A DNA stretch of 44,630 bases, taken from assembly GCF_002394865.1 (NCBI RefSeq), contig NZ_DGUZ01000002.1, positions 1 to 44,630 on the forward strand, in the 5' to 3' direction. The notes beneath the pieces are model-generated. The model saw nothing but the letters and a program-made list of their open reading frames with translations, did no database searches and was not told where the DNA came from. Of the stretch, positions 8,530 to 15,471 are shown piece by piece; position 1 is the stretch's first letter; each line of letters starts with the position of its first letter. The DNA comes from Fibrobacter sp. UBA4297. GTDB taxonomy: Bacteria > Fibrobacterota > Fibrobacteria > Fibrobacterales > Fibrobacteraceae. The position numbers were made by a program, and so were the translations under genes.

Positions 8530-8548
8530 TATGGATTTTTTGTCAATA
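8530..8548. promoter_or_regulatory. cluster palindrome, copy 4 (candidate operator)
   Basis: The reverse strand reads TATTGACAAAAAATCCATA. It is centred 100 bp upstream of the GH43 gene at 8439 and 235 bp upstream of the divergent CE1 gene, so it could serve both. Confidence 0.7.
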
Positions 8549-8616
8549 GCGCAACCTCTTTTTGCCCCATTACAACCCCCTAAGCCACGTTGCTTTGTAA
8601 AAATTCCTTTTCGCAA

Positions 8617-8660
8617 TTTTCACAACGCTTTATAAATTTTCACAACACCAATTCACAACA
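8617..8660 (+). promoter_or_regulatory. phased TTTTCACAAC direct repeats upstream of the plus-strand esterase
   Basis: TTTTCACAAC occurs at 8617-8626 and 8637-8646, with a partial copy (ATTCACAAC) at 8651-8659. The first two are spaced 20 bp, about two helical turns. A TATATT stretch follows near 8679. The rest of this 330-base gap is AT-rich and shows nothing else beyond palindrome copy 4. Confidence 0.35.
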
Positions 8661-8773
8661 CCCCAAGAACTTCCATTTATATTTTGTTCAGGTCTAGCGA
8701 ATATCGTGGGGGATTTGGTTGGACTCGGTGGATGAATAGAGTTTGGAATGATTAACTATAAAAAGGAGTAGCT

Positions 8774-10264
8774 ATGACCATGTTTAAATCCATGGCATTC
8801 GCAGGATCGCTTGCAGCACTGAGCACGCTTTCTTTTGGCTGGAGTATCAGTGGATCAGTCAATTCGGGCTCTGGCCGTGCACTTGCCGGCGTAACGATTT
8901 CGTCGTTCAACTATGCAGGACTTGAAGCAAAGTCTGCAGAAGACGGCACGTTCACCATTACAAACGCAGAGGCTTCCCTGCACAACGCGTTTGTAAAGAC
9001 GGCAAAAGTTCAATACAACTACAACGTCATTACCATTTCGGGCGTCAAGGCACAGACCATTACGGTGTCCGTCATGGACGCACTCGGCAAGGTTGCATAT
9101 TCCAAGACGCAGCACAATGTCAACGGTTCCCTCAGCATTGACTTAAACAAGACGAGTGCCAGAGGCGCCAAGTTCCTCCGCATCAACGCCGACGGAAACC
9201 GCAACACCTACCAGATTGGCAAGACTGTAACGCTCATGAAGGAAGGCGACCCGCTGCCGGTCTTGCAGTTCGCCTTGGAAGGCTACCAGACCACCACCTA
9301 CCAGGCCAAGGCCGAAATTGAAACTGGCGTCAAGATTACAATGCAACGAGGCAGCAACATCAATCCGGTCTCCAGCTCTAGCCAAAAGGCCGAATCCAGT
9401 TCTTCCGCCAAGGTTGAGTCCAGCAGCAGCGAAGAAGCCTCATCTAGCAGCAAGGCCGAAGAAATTATTATCAACTGCGCCGGCAAGACTTACCAGGCTG
9501 GCGACCACAAGATGTCCGTAAATGTTGACGGCAAGAATCGCACGTTCATCATGCACGTTCCGAGCGCCTACAAGGGCGACAAGCCGGTACCGCTCGTTGT
9601 CGACTACCACCCAATTGGAGGTAGCGGCCAGGGTCAGCTCAGCGGCACCACTTACAAGTCCCAGACAGACCCCGAAGGCGTCATCTCGCTCTATCCGGAT
9701 GGCACTGGCGGAAAGTCCATGATGGGTGCCGGCTGGAACGTGGGCCCGTGCTGCTCGAACGATGACGACGTGAAGTTCTCTCGTGAAATGATCAAGGCTG
9801 TCGAAGAAAAGGTCTGCATCGATACCAAGCGCGTTTACGCAACCGGTTTCTCGATGGGCGGCGGCATGAGTAACCACGTGGCATGCTACATGTCCGACAT
9901 TTACGCCGCAGTTGCTCCGGCAGCTATGGACTTGAACAAGACCAACAGCGCCACCTGCAATCCGGTTCGCCCGATTTCCATCATCATGTTCCGCGGCACA
10001 AACGACAACGTCTGCCGTTACCAAGGTGGCGATAGCGGATTCAACGACGGCTTGAACTTCCTGGGCGCCGAAGGCAACTTCAAATTCTGGGCCGAAAAGA
10101 ACGGCTGCACCGGCTCTCCGTCCAAGAACTCCGACGGTTGCGACGAGTACTCCAACTGCAAGGACGGCACGAAGGTCGTGCTCTGCACCAAGCAGGGTGG
10201 CGGTCACGAACAGGGCAATGGCAAGGTCGGCTGGCCGTTCCTGAAGTCCTTCACAATGCCATAA
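8774..10264 (+). CDS. secreted CE1 esterase (feruloyl esterase type) with N-terminal tail-like domain and poly-Ser linker
   Basis: This 496-residue protein has a signal peptide (about 1-22), a short carboxypeptidase-regulatory-like beta domain (25-70), a region resembling a type IX sorting domain (about 75-155: VMDALGKVAYS...SARGAKFLRI), a Ser-rich linker (200-228) and a C-terminal CE1 hydrolase (about 232-496). The catalytic set is Ser360 in GFSMGG, Asp411 in RGTNDN and His478 in GGGHEQG. Many paired cysteines suggest disulfides. It probably releases feruloyl or acetyl groups from xylan. It is the only plus-strand enzyme gene of the cluster and lacks both CBM6 and a C-terminal tail. AAGGAG precedes the ATG; a strong terminator follows. 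Confidence 0.9.
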   Translation: MTMFKSMAFAGSLAALSTLSFGWSISGSVNSGSGRALAGVTISSFNYAGLEAKSAEDGTFTITNAEASLHNAFVKTAKVQYNYNVITISGVKAQTITVSVMDALGKVAYSKTQHNVNGSLSIDLNKTSARGAKFLRINADGNRNTYQIGKTVTLMKEGDPLPVLQFALEGYQTTTYQAKAEIETGVKITMQRGSNINPVSSSSQKAESSSSAKVESSSSEEASSSSKAEEIIINCAGKTYQAGDHKMSVNVDGKNRTFIMHVPSAYKGDKPVPLVVDYHPIGGSGQGQLSGTTYKSQTDPEGVISLYPDGTGGKSMMGAGWNVGPCCSNDDDVKFSREMIKAVEEKVCIDTKRVYATGFSMGGGMSNHVACYMSDIYAAVAPAAMDLNKTNSATCNPVRPISIIMFRGTNDNVCRYQGGDSGFNDGLNFLGAEGNFKFWAEKNGCTGSPSKNSDGCDEYSNCKDGTKVVLCTKQGGGHEQGNGKVGWPFLKSFTMP

Positions 10265-10296
10265 TGAATTTGATTTCATAATTCATCCTAACCTCA

Positions 10297-10332
10297 AATC
10301 GCTCCGGATAAAACCGGAGCGATTCTTTTATT
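10297..10332 (+). terminator. intrinsic terminator after the plus-strand CE1 gene
   Basis: AATCGCTCCGG and CCGGAGCGATT form a perfect 11-bp stem around ATAAAA, followed by CTTTTATTTT. Confidence 0.9.
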
Positions 10333-10347
10333 TTGTATAGTTGTCAA

Positions 10348-10612
10348 CTACTGAAATTTTGAAAAACACTCGTTTTTTACGTGAATAAATTGAAATCTCT
10401 CAAACTAATCACGTAATTTTTGGTATAAAAGAAGCATATTTCAGACATTTTCCATTAAAAACACATCGAAAACAACCTTTTCTACCGTCTTTATCAAAAA
10501 AAAACACCCCAAAACCAGCTTTTCCACATTCAAAACTACAGACAACGTTTAAATATTACGTGAAAGCCACGTATTTTCAATACCTTTTTCACGTAAATTT
10601 CACCATTTTCTA
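10348..10612 (-). repeat. dispersed noncoding element, copy 1 (inverted partner of 24845-25124)
   Basis: This AT-rich stretch fills most of the gap between the convergent CE1 gene and the small gene at 10799-10882. Read on the minus strand it begins AGAAAATGGTGAAATTTACG and ends with TTCACGTAAAAAACGAG and, further on, CAGTAG. The same ordered motifs occur on the plus strand at 24845-25124. Facing ACGTGAA and TTCACGT boxes sit near both ends (about 10377-10420 and 10555-10597). No coding frame is seen. Function unknown. Confidence 0.7.
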
Positions 10613-10720
10613 AAAATTTCATTTTTTTTCACACACCAACAGGCATTCAAACCACCGATTACTTTTTATAAATGCGGACCATTGCGCATTCTTGATAACG
10701 CGCCGCGATCTCCGACTCCA

Positions 10721-10752
10721 TACGAAAAGAGCCCCGGCGGTTGCCGAGGCCC
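10721..10752 (-). terminator. intrinsic terminator after the CE6/small-ORF unit
   Basis: On the minus strand GCCTCGGC-AACC-GCCGGGGC forms an 8-bp stem with one G:U pair, followed by TCTTTTC. It lies about 45 bases past the stop of the small gene. Confidence 0.75.
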
Positions 10753-10798
10753 TATAGGAGTCACACTAATTTTTCCCGTGTATTATTCTCTCATTTTA

Positions 10799-10882
10799 TT
10801 AGCCGTACATGATGCCAAGAGCAACAGCGACGACAAAGAAGAAAGCGATTTGCTTTACTACTACCAACTCGTTTTTATTCAT
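10799..10882 (-). CDS. 27-residue predicted single-pass membrane peptide, coupled to the CE6 gene
   Basis: Its ATG overlaps the end of the CE6 gene: the bases ATGAATAA contain both the start of this frame and the stop of the enzyme. GGTGGTG in the enzyme's last codons can act as ribosome site. The peptide begins MNKNELVVVKQ and continues with a hydrophobic stretch (residues 12-26, IAFFFVVAVALGIMY) ending in Gly. Two stops in tandem and a terminator follow. The hydrophobic design, overlap and terminator placement favour a real gene, but no family is recognised. It could insert in the inner membrane. Confidence 0.55.
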   Translation of the reverse strand: MNKNELVVVKQIAFFFVVAVALGIMYG

Positions 10883-12533
10883 GTATCACCACCTTTTTGG
10901 TTAGAGATTTTTCCCCGTTCTTGCGGACAAAGAACACGCCCTTTGCCTGCTTGCGGAGCTTTGCGTTTTCCCTCACTAGATTCATTGCTTCGTCCATTCC
11001 CTTTGCGGTAAACGAGCCGAGCTTTACCCCCTGCATGTCGAACACGCTAAAGTTGCTTTCGGCCTCAGTCATACCAAAGCGGATATTCTTAATTCCAATG
11101 GGCGGCTGAGCGCTGATTTCCTTGAATTCGATATAGTCAATATCAATCCAGTCGTTTGCAATTTCAATCTTCAGTTCGTGTTCGCCAGCCTTCAGGGAAA
11201 CCTTGCCACCATCGACGATAGAGAACGTGTCAAAGCCCTTGCCTTCGTTCACCATTTCATCGCCAATGCGCTTGTCATCCATGTAGAGCACAATGCTACC
11301 GGTCGCATTGTCACCGGCTACGTTCGCCGTAATTGCGTAGTCGCCATCGGCCTTGACATTTACGGTGTACTTGAGCCATTCAGACTTTTGGCAGTGACCG
11401 ACGACAATGCCCATGTTCGGCTGGTAAATATCGACATCGTTCTTGCGGAGCTTACCGCCTTCGTTGCCCTTGCTCAAATCGTAATAGGCCTTGTCGGCGC
11501 CGCCCTTGTTGTAGTTTTCAGCTTCGACCTTGCCAGGGATTTCAATCGGGTCCGTGTACGGGCCATATTCCTCGGGCGGTTCATCCGGAACCGTAGACTG
11601 GCTCGGGTCCACAAGGTTTACCGGCGGAGCATCCGGATCAATCGTCTTGTCGATAAGCTTGAGCATTTCGGAGCAGTAGCGCTTGCCAAGTTCAATCACG
11701 CCCGCACGGCCAAAGTGGTACGGATCCTTGCCGTTACCCTGCAAGCCCTTGGAAGAGGCAAGTCCGAACTTCTTGAAATTTTGCTTAAGCTGGGCAATGC
11801 CGCCGTTTTTGCTAGAGCAGCAGTTCTGGCCTTCCTGGAGGAGTTCGCCCGCCACAAACGGCACTTCGTTTTCGTCCAAGCCAAGCGCATCAATCACGTC
11901 CTTGTAGGTCTTGTAAACGGTCTTGCGCCAGTTGGCATCGGTACCGTCACTTTCGCCCTGGTGGAAGATGAAGCCCTTGATGACGCCCACTTCCTTTGCC
12001 TTCTTGGCAAGTTCCAGAATGCGTCCCGGAGGGTTGTTGTCGTAATCCTTGGGCCAGCCCCAGTTCATGATGTCCTTGCCATCGCCCCTGAAATAAGCTT
12101 CGTACTGGTCCTTGTCAAAGGCGCGGATGCTCACAGCACCGATGGCAACCGGGATAATGCCCACGGTCACGCCCGGCAAGGAATCGGCCATAGCGCGGCC
12201 AAAGTAGTCCGCCGGGGAGAGGTTTTCGAACGGATGGAACATCGGAGGAATTGCCGGGTACCATTCGCCCGTCTTGATAGACTGATTCGTCTTGCCGCTG
12301 CGTTGGCTTGCATTTGCATTGTGCGAAGCAAGCATGATAAAGTTCTTGGGCGGATTCGCCTGGTCCTCGGACGGTACGATATCGCCGTTGCCCGCCATGT
12401 TGGACTGCCCGTAAGCAATGTAAATATGGAAGTTCGGGTTCGGAGCCGCATTCGCCCCCACCGCAAACATAGAAAGCCCTGCAGCAACACCTGCATAGGC
12501 CAGGATTTTTTTCAATTCTCTTTCCACGCTCAT
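10875..12533 (-). CDS. secreted CE6 acetylxylan esterase with CBM6 and tail domain
   Basis: This 552-residue enzyme should remove acetyl groups from xylan. A signal peptide (1-29, ANA/AP) precedes the CE6 SGNH-type domain (about 30-300). Ser44 lies in YIAYGQSNMAG, the HQGESDG motif is at 191-197, and His273 is in DPYHFGRAG; this is the CE6 catalytic layout. CBM6 (about 345-480) ends NDWIDIDYIEF. A tail domain follows (FSVFDMQGVKLG...GVFFVRK). The ATG at 12533 has AAGGGA about 8 bases upstream. The stop overlaps the start of a 27-codon frame. F. succinogenes is known to carry several CE6 enzymes with CBM6, which fits. A palindrome copy lies 91 bp upstream. Confidence 0.93.
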   Translation of the reverse strand: MSVERELKKILAYAGVAAGLSMFAVGANAAPNPNFHIYIAYGQSNMAGNGDIVPSEDQANPPKNFIMLASHNANASQRSGKTNQSIKTGEWYPAIPPMFHPFENLSPADYFGRAMADSLPGVTVGIIPVAIGAVSIRAFDKDQYEAYFRGDGKDIMNWGWPKDYDNNPPGRILELAKKAKEVGVIKGFIFHQGESDGTDANWRKTVYKTYKDVIDALGLDENEVPFVAGELLQEGQNCCSSKNGGIAQLKQNFKKFGLASSKGLQGNGKDPYHFGRAGVIELGKRYCSEMLKLIDKTIDPDAPPVNLVDPSQSTVPDEPPEEYGPYTDPIEIPGKVEAENYNKGGADKAYYDLSKGNEGGKLRKNDVDIYQPNMGIVVGHCQKSEWLKYTVNVKADGDYAITANVAGDNATGSIVLYMDDKRIGDEMVNEGKGFDTFSIVDGGKVSLKAGEHELKIEIANDWIDIDYIEFKEISAQPPIGIKNIRFGMTEAESNFSVFDMQGVKLGSFTAKGMDEAMNLVRENAKLRKQAKGVFFVRKNGEKSLTKKVVIHE

Positions 12534-12614
12534 TTTTATATCCCTTAATCCAAAATTTCTATAAAGAATCTACCCTAAAAAAGCCGTTTTGTAGCACAGC
12601 AGGGCTCCATATAA

Positions 12615-12633
12615 TATGGACGTTTTGTCAATG
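12615..12633. promoter_or_regulatory. cluster palindrome, copy 5 (candidate operator)
   Basis: The reverse strand reads CATTGACAAAACGTCCATA, centred 91 bp upstream of the CE6 start. Confidence 0.7.
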
Positions 12634-12669
12634 ATTTGCGAAATTCGCTCAAAAGCAGCATTTTGTCCA

Positions 12670-12703
12670 CAAAAAAAAACGAGAGCCAATCGCTCGGCTC
12701 CCG
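12670..12703 (-). terminator. intrinsic terminator after the GH30 gene
   Basis: On the minus strand CGGGAGCC-GAGCGATT-GGCTCTCG forms an 8-bp stem with one G:U pair, followed by a run of nine T. Confidence 0.85.
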
Positions 12704-12719
12704 CTTTAGGAATATGAAA

Positions 12720-14825
12720 TTATTTAACCACCGAGATGCGGTAAGCCTTGCCGCCCTTCAGCGACTTTACGATGTAGACACCACCTCGACGCACCACATT
12801 TTGGGTCATGTGCAGGACATCGGCAGACACGGCATTGAACTTGCCCACGAACATGCCATTCACGTCATAGACGCCAAACGTTTCAGCGACAGTGACCATG
12901 TGAGGCTTCGAATACTTGATGGCAATTGAAGAATCTCCCGTTTCACCGCCGATAGGTTCGGGGTCCTTAGCATCCTTGCCCTTCACAAACGTGAAGTAGT
13001 CCACATCCATCCAGGAGCCGACCACGGTAAAGCGGAGAATATGCTGACCGGCCGGGAGCGTCACGTTTGCGCTCACCTTGTTGTAATCATCGTAATTTTC
13101 TTCGCCATCGTTCTTAGGCACAGAAATCACGTCCGTGAGTTCCTTGCCGTCCAGGGACATCTGGAAGCTCGAAGTTGCATTGGCCGATGCGACAGCCGCA
13201 AAGAACGTGTAATCGCCCGCTTCCTTCACGTTTACAGTGTATTCAAGCCATTCGCCTTCCTGGTTGTAGCCCACGATATAGCCAGTAGCCTTCTTGTAAA
13301 TGTCAACGCCAGTGCCTTCACGGTAGTTGGTTTCGCCATGGTCATCGGAATCGGTTTCGTAATAGGTCTTGTTTTCCTTGCCGGTACCCGGAATGTCGAA
13401 GTTCTCGGCTTCAACCTTGCCCGGGAGCTCCACAACCTTGCCACCAAACGGTTCGCGAGGTACAGGATCTGCCGGAGTGCCACTGCCCACGAGTGTCACA
13501 ATGCAGTCCTTGAATTCCGAGCTTCCCGCATCCATGGTGATAGTCACGGAGCCGTTCTTCACTTCAACTTCGCCTTCATATTTTGCATTCTTTGCCTGGC
13601 TCGTCGTGTACACGTGGAAGGATTCCACATCGGCACCCTTCACATTGACGGTCACAGTCTTGCTATTCTTGTAGTCGCGGTTCACGAGCACCACGATAAC
13701 GCTATCGCCATCTTTGCTCTTGTATGCACTTGCAAAGACTTCCTTTTCGGGGTTTGCTGTAGCGCCCACGCGGACAGCACCCGGGCGGACAAAGCGCGCA
13801 AACTGGCTCATCACGTAACCGCGCTTAGAAATCTTGCCGATTTCGTTGCTCGGAATCTGGAGCTTGTTGCCAAAGTCCTTTTCCATAATCAGGCCATAGC
13901 AGCGACGGATGTACCACCAGGTGTACTGATTGAAATTGCCTACGACCATGGCGCGGTGGATTTCGTAAGCCACGTCCATGGCGTTCACGGTATCGCGCTT
14001 GTTGGCGTTCGCCTGGTCACCCGTATTCGTAATCGTGCGCCAGTAGTTACCGCTTCCCTGGCTTTCGGTATAGTGTTCCGTCATCCAGCGTTCGACTTTT
14101 TTTTGGTCAGCAAGGCTGTACTGGAAGAAGTTGTCCCCAGTCCTTCGGTCACTCGCGTAAAAATGCGCGCCGAGAATGTCCCAGTTCTTGAGGGCATTGG
14201 CATCGTTCAAGACCTTGTTGTAGAGGTTCTTGTCATAACGGAACGATTCCGTCGAAATCACCTTGACCCCGTTCTTGCGCATTTTGTCTGCGTAACCCTT
14301 GGTGAAGTTGTAGATTTCGTCGGCACTCCAGCAAGCCCATTCATGGCACCAGTCCGGTTCGTTACTGATGGAGATAGCGTACAGGGGTACGCCCTGATTC
14401 TTCATGTAGTCGTTAAAGCTATTCAGGTGGTCCACATACTTCTGGTAATTCGAAGAAGCCATGTGCTGGTTCGCCCCTGCGTACGGCGATGTCCACGGAG
14501 TCGCATAAAGGATAAAGTCATCGCCGGCGTACTTTTTGGCATACTTTGCGGCCTGAACTTCCTTGTTGAAGTCATTGGAATTGGCGTAAACCGGAATACG
14601 GAGCGTGTTGAGGCCGATTGTGCCATCGCCCGTACCAAAAGCAATCTTCGCATCGGCTTCGGAAAGGCCTCCACCGCCCTGCCACTGGTTATGCACCATG
14701 CCGCCAAACCCGCGGATAACCTGGTGTTCTTCGGTCACGTCAACGTTGACCGTCGAGGCAAAAGCAGGTATAGCAAAAACCAAACCGTAAGCGGCAGCCT
14801 TCAAGACTTCACCCATGCGCTTCAT
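12720..14825 (-). CDS. secreted GH30 subfamily 8 type glucuronoxylanase with CBM6 and tail domain
   Basis: This 701-residue endo-xylanase should cut glucuronoxylan backbone next to methylglucuronic acid branches. A signal peptide (1-24) precedes a GH30 barrel plus side beta domain (about 25-450). The acid/base is Glu156 in SISNEPDW and the nucleophile Glu250 in RWMTEHYT. The WWYIRRCYGLI motif (303-313) keeps the arginine that subfamily 8 enzymes use to hold the glucuronate, and ISKRGYVMSQFARFVRPG is also typical. CBM6 (about 470-610) ends SWMDVDYFTF, followed by a tail (FGVYDVNGMFVG...GVYIVK). AGGAG precedes ATG 14825. Palindrome copy 6 is 101 bp upstream. Subfamily 8 is likely but not proven by eye. 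Confidence 0.93.
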   Translation of the reverse strand: MKRMGEVLKAAAYGLVFAIPAFASTVNVDVTEEHQVIRGFGGMVHNQWQGGGGLSEADAKIAFGTGDGTIGLNTLRIPVYANSNDFNKEVQAAKYAKKYAGDDFILYATPWTSPYAGANQHMASSNYQKYVDHLNSFNDYMKNQGVPLYAISISNEPDWCHEWACWSADEIYNFTKGYADKMRKNGVKVISTESFRYDKNLYNKVLNDANALKNWDILGAHFYASDRRTGDNFFQYSLADQKKVERWMTEHYTESQGSGNYWRTITNTGDQANANKRDTVNAMDVAYEIHRAMVVGNFNQYTWWYIRRCYGLIMEKDFGNKLQIPSNEIGKISKRGYVMSQFARFVRPGAVRVGATANPEKEVFASAYKSKDGDSVIVVLVNRDYKNSKTVTVNVKGADVESFHVYTTSQAKNAKYEGEVEVKNGSVTITMDAGSSEFKDCIVTLVGSGTPADPVPREPFGGKVVELPGKVEAENFDIPGTGKENKTYYETDSDDHGETNYREGTGVDIYKKATGYIVGYNQEGEWLEYTVNVKEAGDYTFFAAVASANATSSFQMSLDGKELTDVISVPKNDGEENYDDYNKVSANVTLPAGQHILRFTVVGSWMDVDYFTFVKGKDAKDPEPIGGETGDSSIAIKYSKPHMVTVAETFGVYDVNGMFVGKFNAVSADVLHMTQNVVRRGGVYIVKSLKGGKAYRISVVK

Positions 14826-14916
14826 AGTAAATCTCCTAAAAAAGTAATCCCATATTTTTTCGTAATTTAAATTTATACCCCTCGCGCAATGATTTTACAC
14901 CCCCAGAATAATTTTC

Positions 14917-14935
14917 CATTGTCAATTTGGTAATG
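14917..14935. promoter_or_regulatory. cluster palindrome, copy 6 (candidate operator)
   Basis: CATTGTCAATTTGGTAATG, centred 101 bp upstream of the GH30 start. It is almost the same as the orphan copy at 15364-15382. Confidence 0.6.
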
Positions 14936-14938
14936 AAC

Positions 14939-14968
14939 GAAAAGACTCTGTAACAAGAGTCTTTTTTT
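14939..14968. terminator. bidirectional terminator-like hairpin
   Basis: AAAAGACTCT and AGAGTCTTTT flank a short loop (GTAACA) and are followed by T on the plus strand; A-rich flanks make it workable on the minus strand too. It insulates the GH30 promoter region from upstream transcription. Confidence 0.65.
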
Positions 14969-14987
14969 CATTCATAAATGAACTTCA

Positions 14988-15060
14988 TGCGGGCGGGGCC
15001 CCAGCTCGGAGTTGCGAAGGCCGCACGGGCCCCTCCCTGCACCCTCCCCATCCTTGGCCG
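14988..15060. other. GC-rich block in an AT-rich gap
   Basis: About 70 bases are strongly GC-rich between AT-rich flanks. The block holds the self-complementary pair GGGGCCCC (14996-15003) and GGGCCCC (15028-15034), able to close a hairpin. No coding frame or RNA family was recognised. It may be a dispersed repeat. Confidence 0.4.
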
Positions 15061-15134
15061 ACGCTTTATTCTCTCGACGATTATTTTTTTTGTTTTTTTT
15101 CATTAAATTACACGCATTATATTAGGAGATGTAA

Positions 15135-15167
15135 ACAAAACACCTCGGAACGTTCGTCCCGAGGTGT
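15135..15167 (-). terminator. terminator-like hairpin without an obvious gene
   Basis: On the minus strand ACACCTCGG and CCGAGGTGT pair over 9 bp around GACGAACGTT, followed by TTTTGTTT. No gene ends before it. The 200 bases between it and the orphan palindrome hold only short frames. Confidence 0.7.
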
Positions 15168-15363
15168 AATGACGCCATTCAGCGCCATTAGGGTGTGTGG
15201 TTTAGGAGGATCGTTTGGGCTTCAGGCGCCCTACAAGGCCGTAAACAATAGCCTATCGCAAACTCAAAAACATCCCAAATTTTTCGCCTGCAAAACAGCA
15301 AGGCTTTCCAATATGGAATTTAGAAACTCCAAACGCCCAAAAGGCATTTTTCCAAATATTTAT

Positions 15364-15382
15364 CATTGACATTTTGGTAATG
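15364..15382. promoter_or_regulatory. cluster palindrome, copy 7 (orphan)
   Basis: CATTGACATTTTGGTAATG matches the consensus well, but no enzyme gene starts about 100 bp downstream on the minus strand. An ATG there (15273) opens a frame of only six codons. Confidence 0.6.
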
Positions 15383-15410
15383 GGGGGATTAGGAAAGTTG
15401 CGAGTCATTT

Positions 15411-15440
15411 GCAAAAACACCCCGGGGTGCCCGAGGTGTT
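15411..15440 (-). terminator. intrinsic terminator after the first tandem GH43 gene
   Basis: On the minus strand AACACCTCGGG-CAC-CCCGGGGTGTT forms a long stem with one G:U pair, followed by a short T run. Confidence 0.8.
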
Positions 15441-15471
15441 CCTGTTATTTGGTTTCGGAATTATATGAATT

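Noticed and set aside
12615..12633. Reading TTGACA in the cluster palindromes as ordinary -35 boxes
   Set aside because: Five copies (1136, 3293, 5639, 14917 and 15364) face away from the gene they precede, no matching -10 box appears 17 bp away in most, and copy 10 is followed by a terminator before its gene.
15169..15369. A 66-codon plus-strand frame in the gap between the GH30 and GH43 genes
   Set aside because: No ribosome site, no recognisable domain, and it lies opposite the orphan palindrome-terminator unit.
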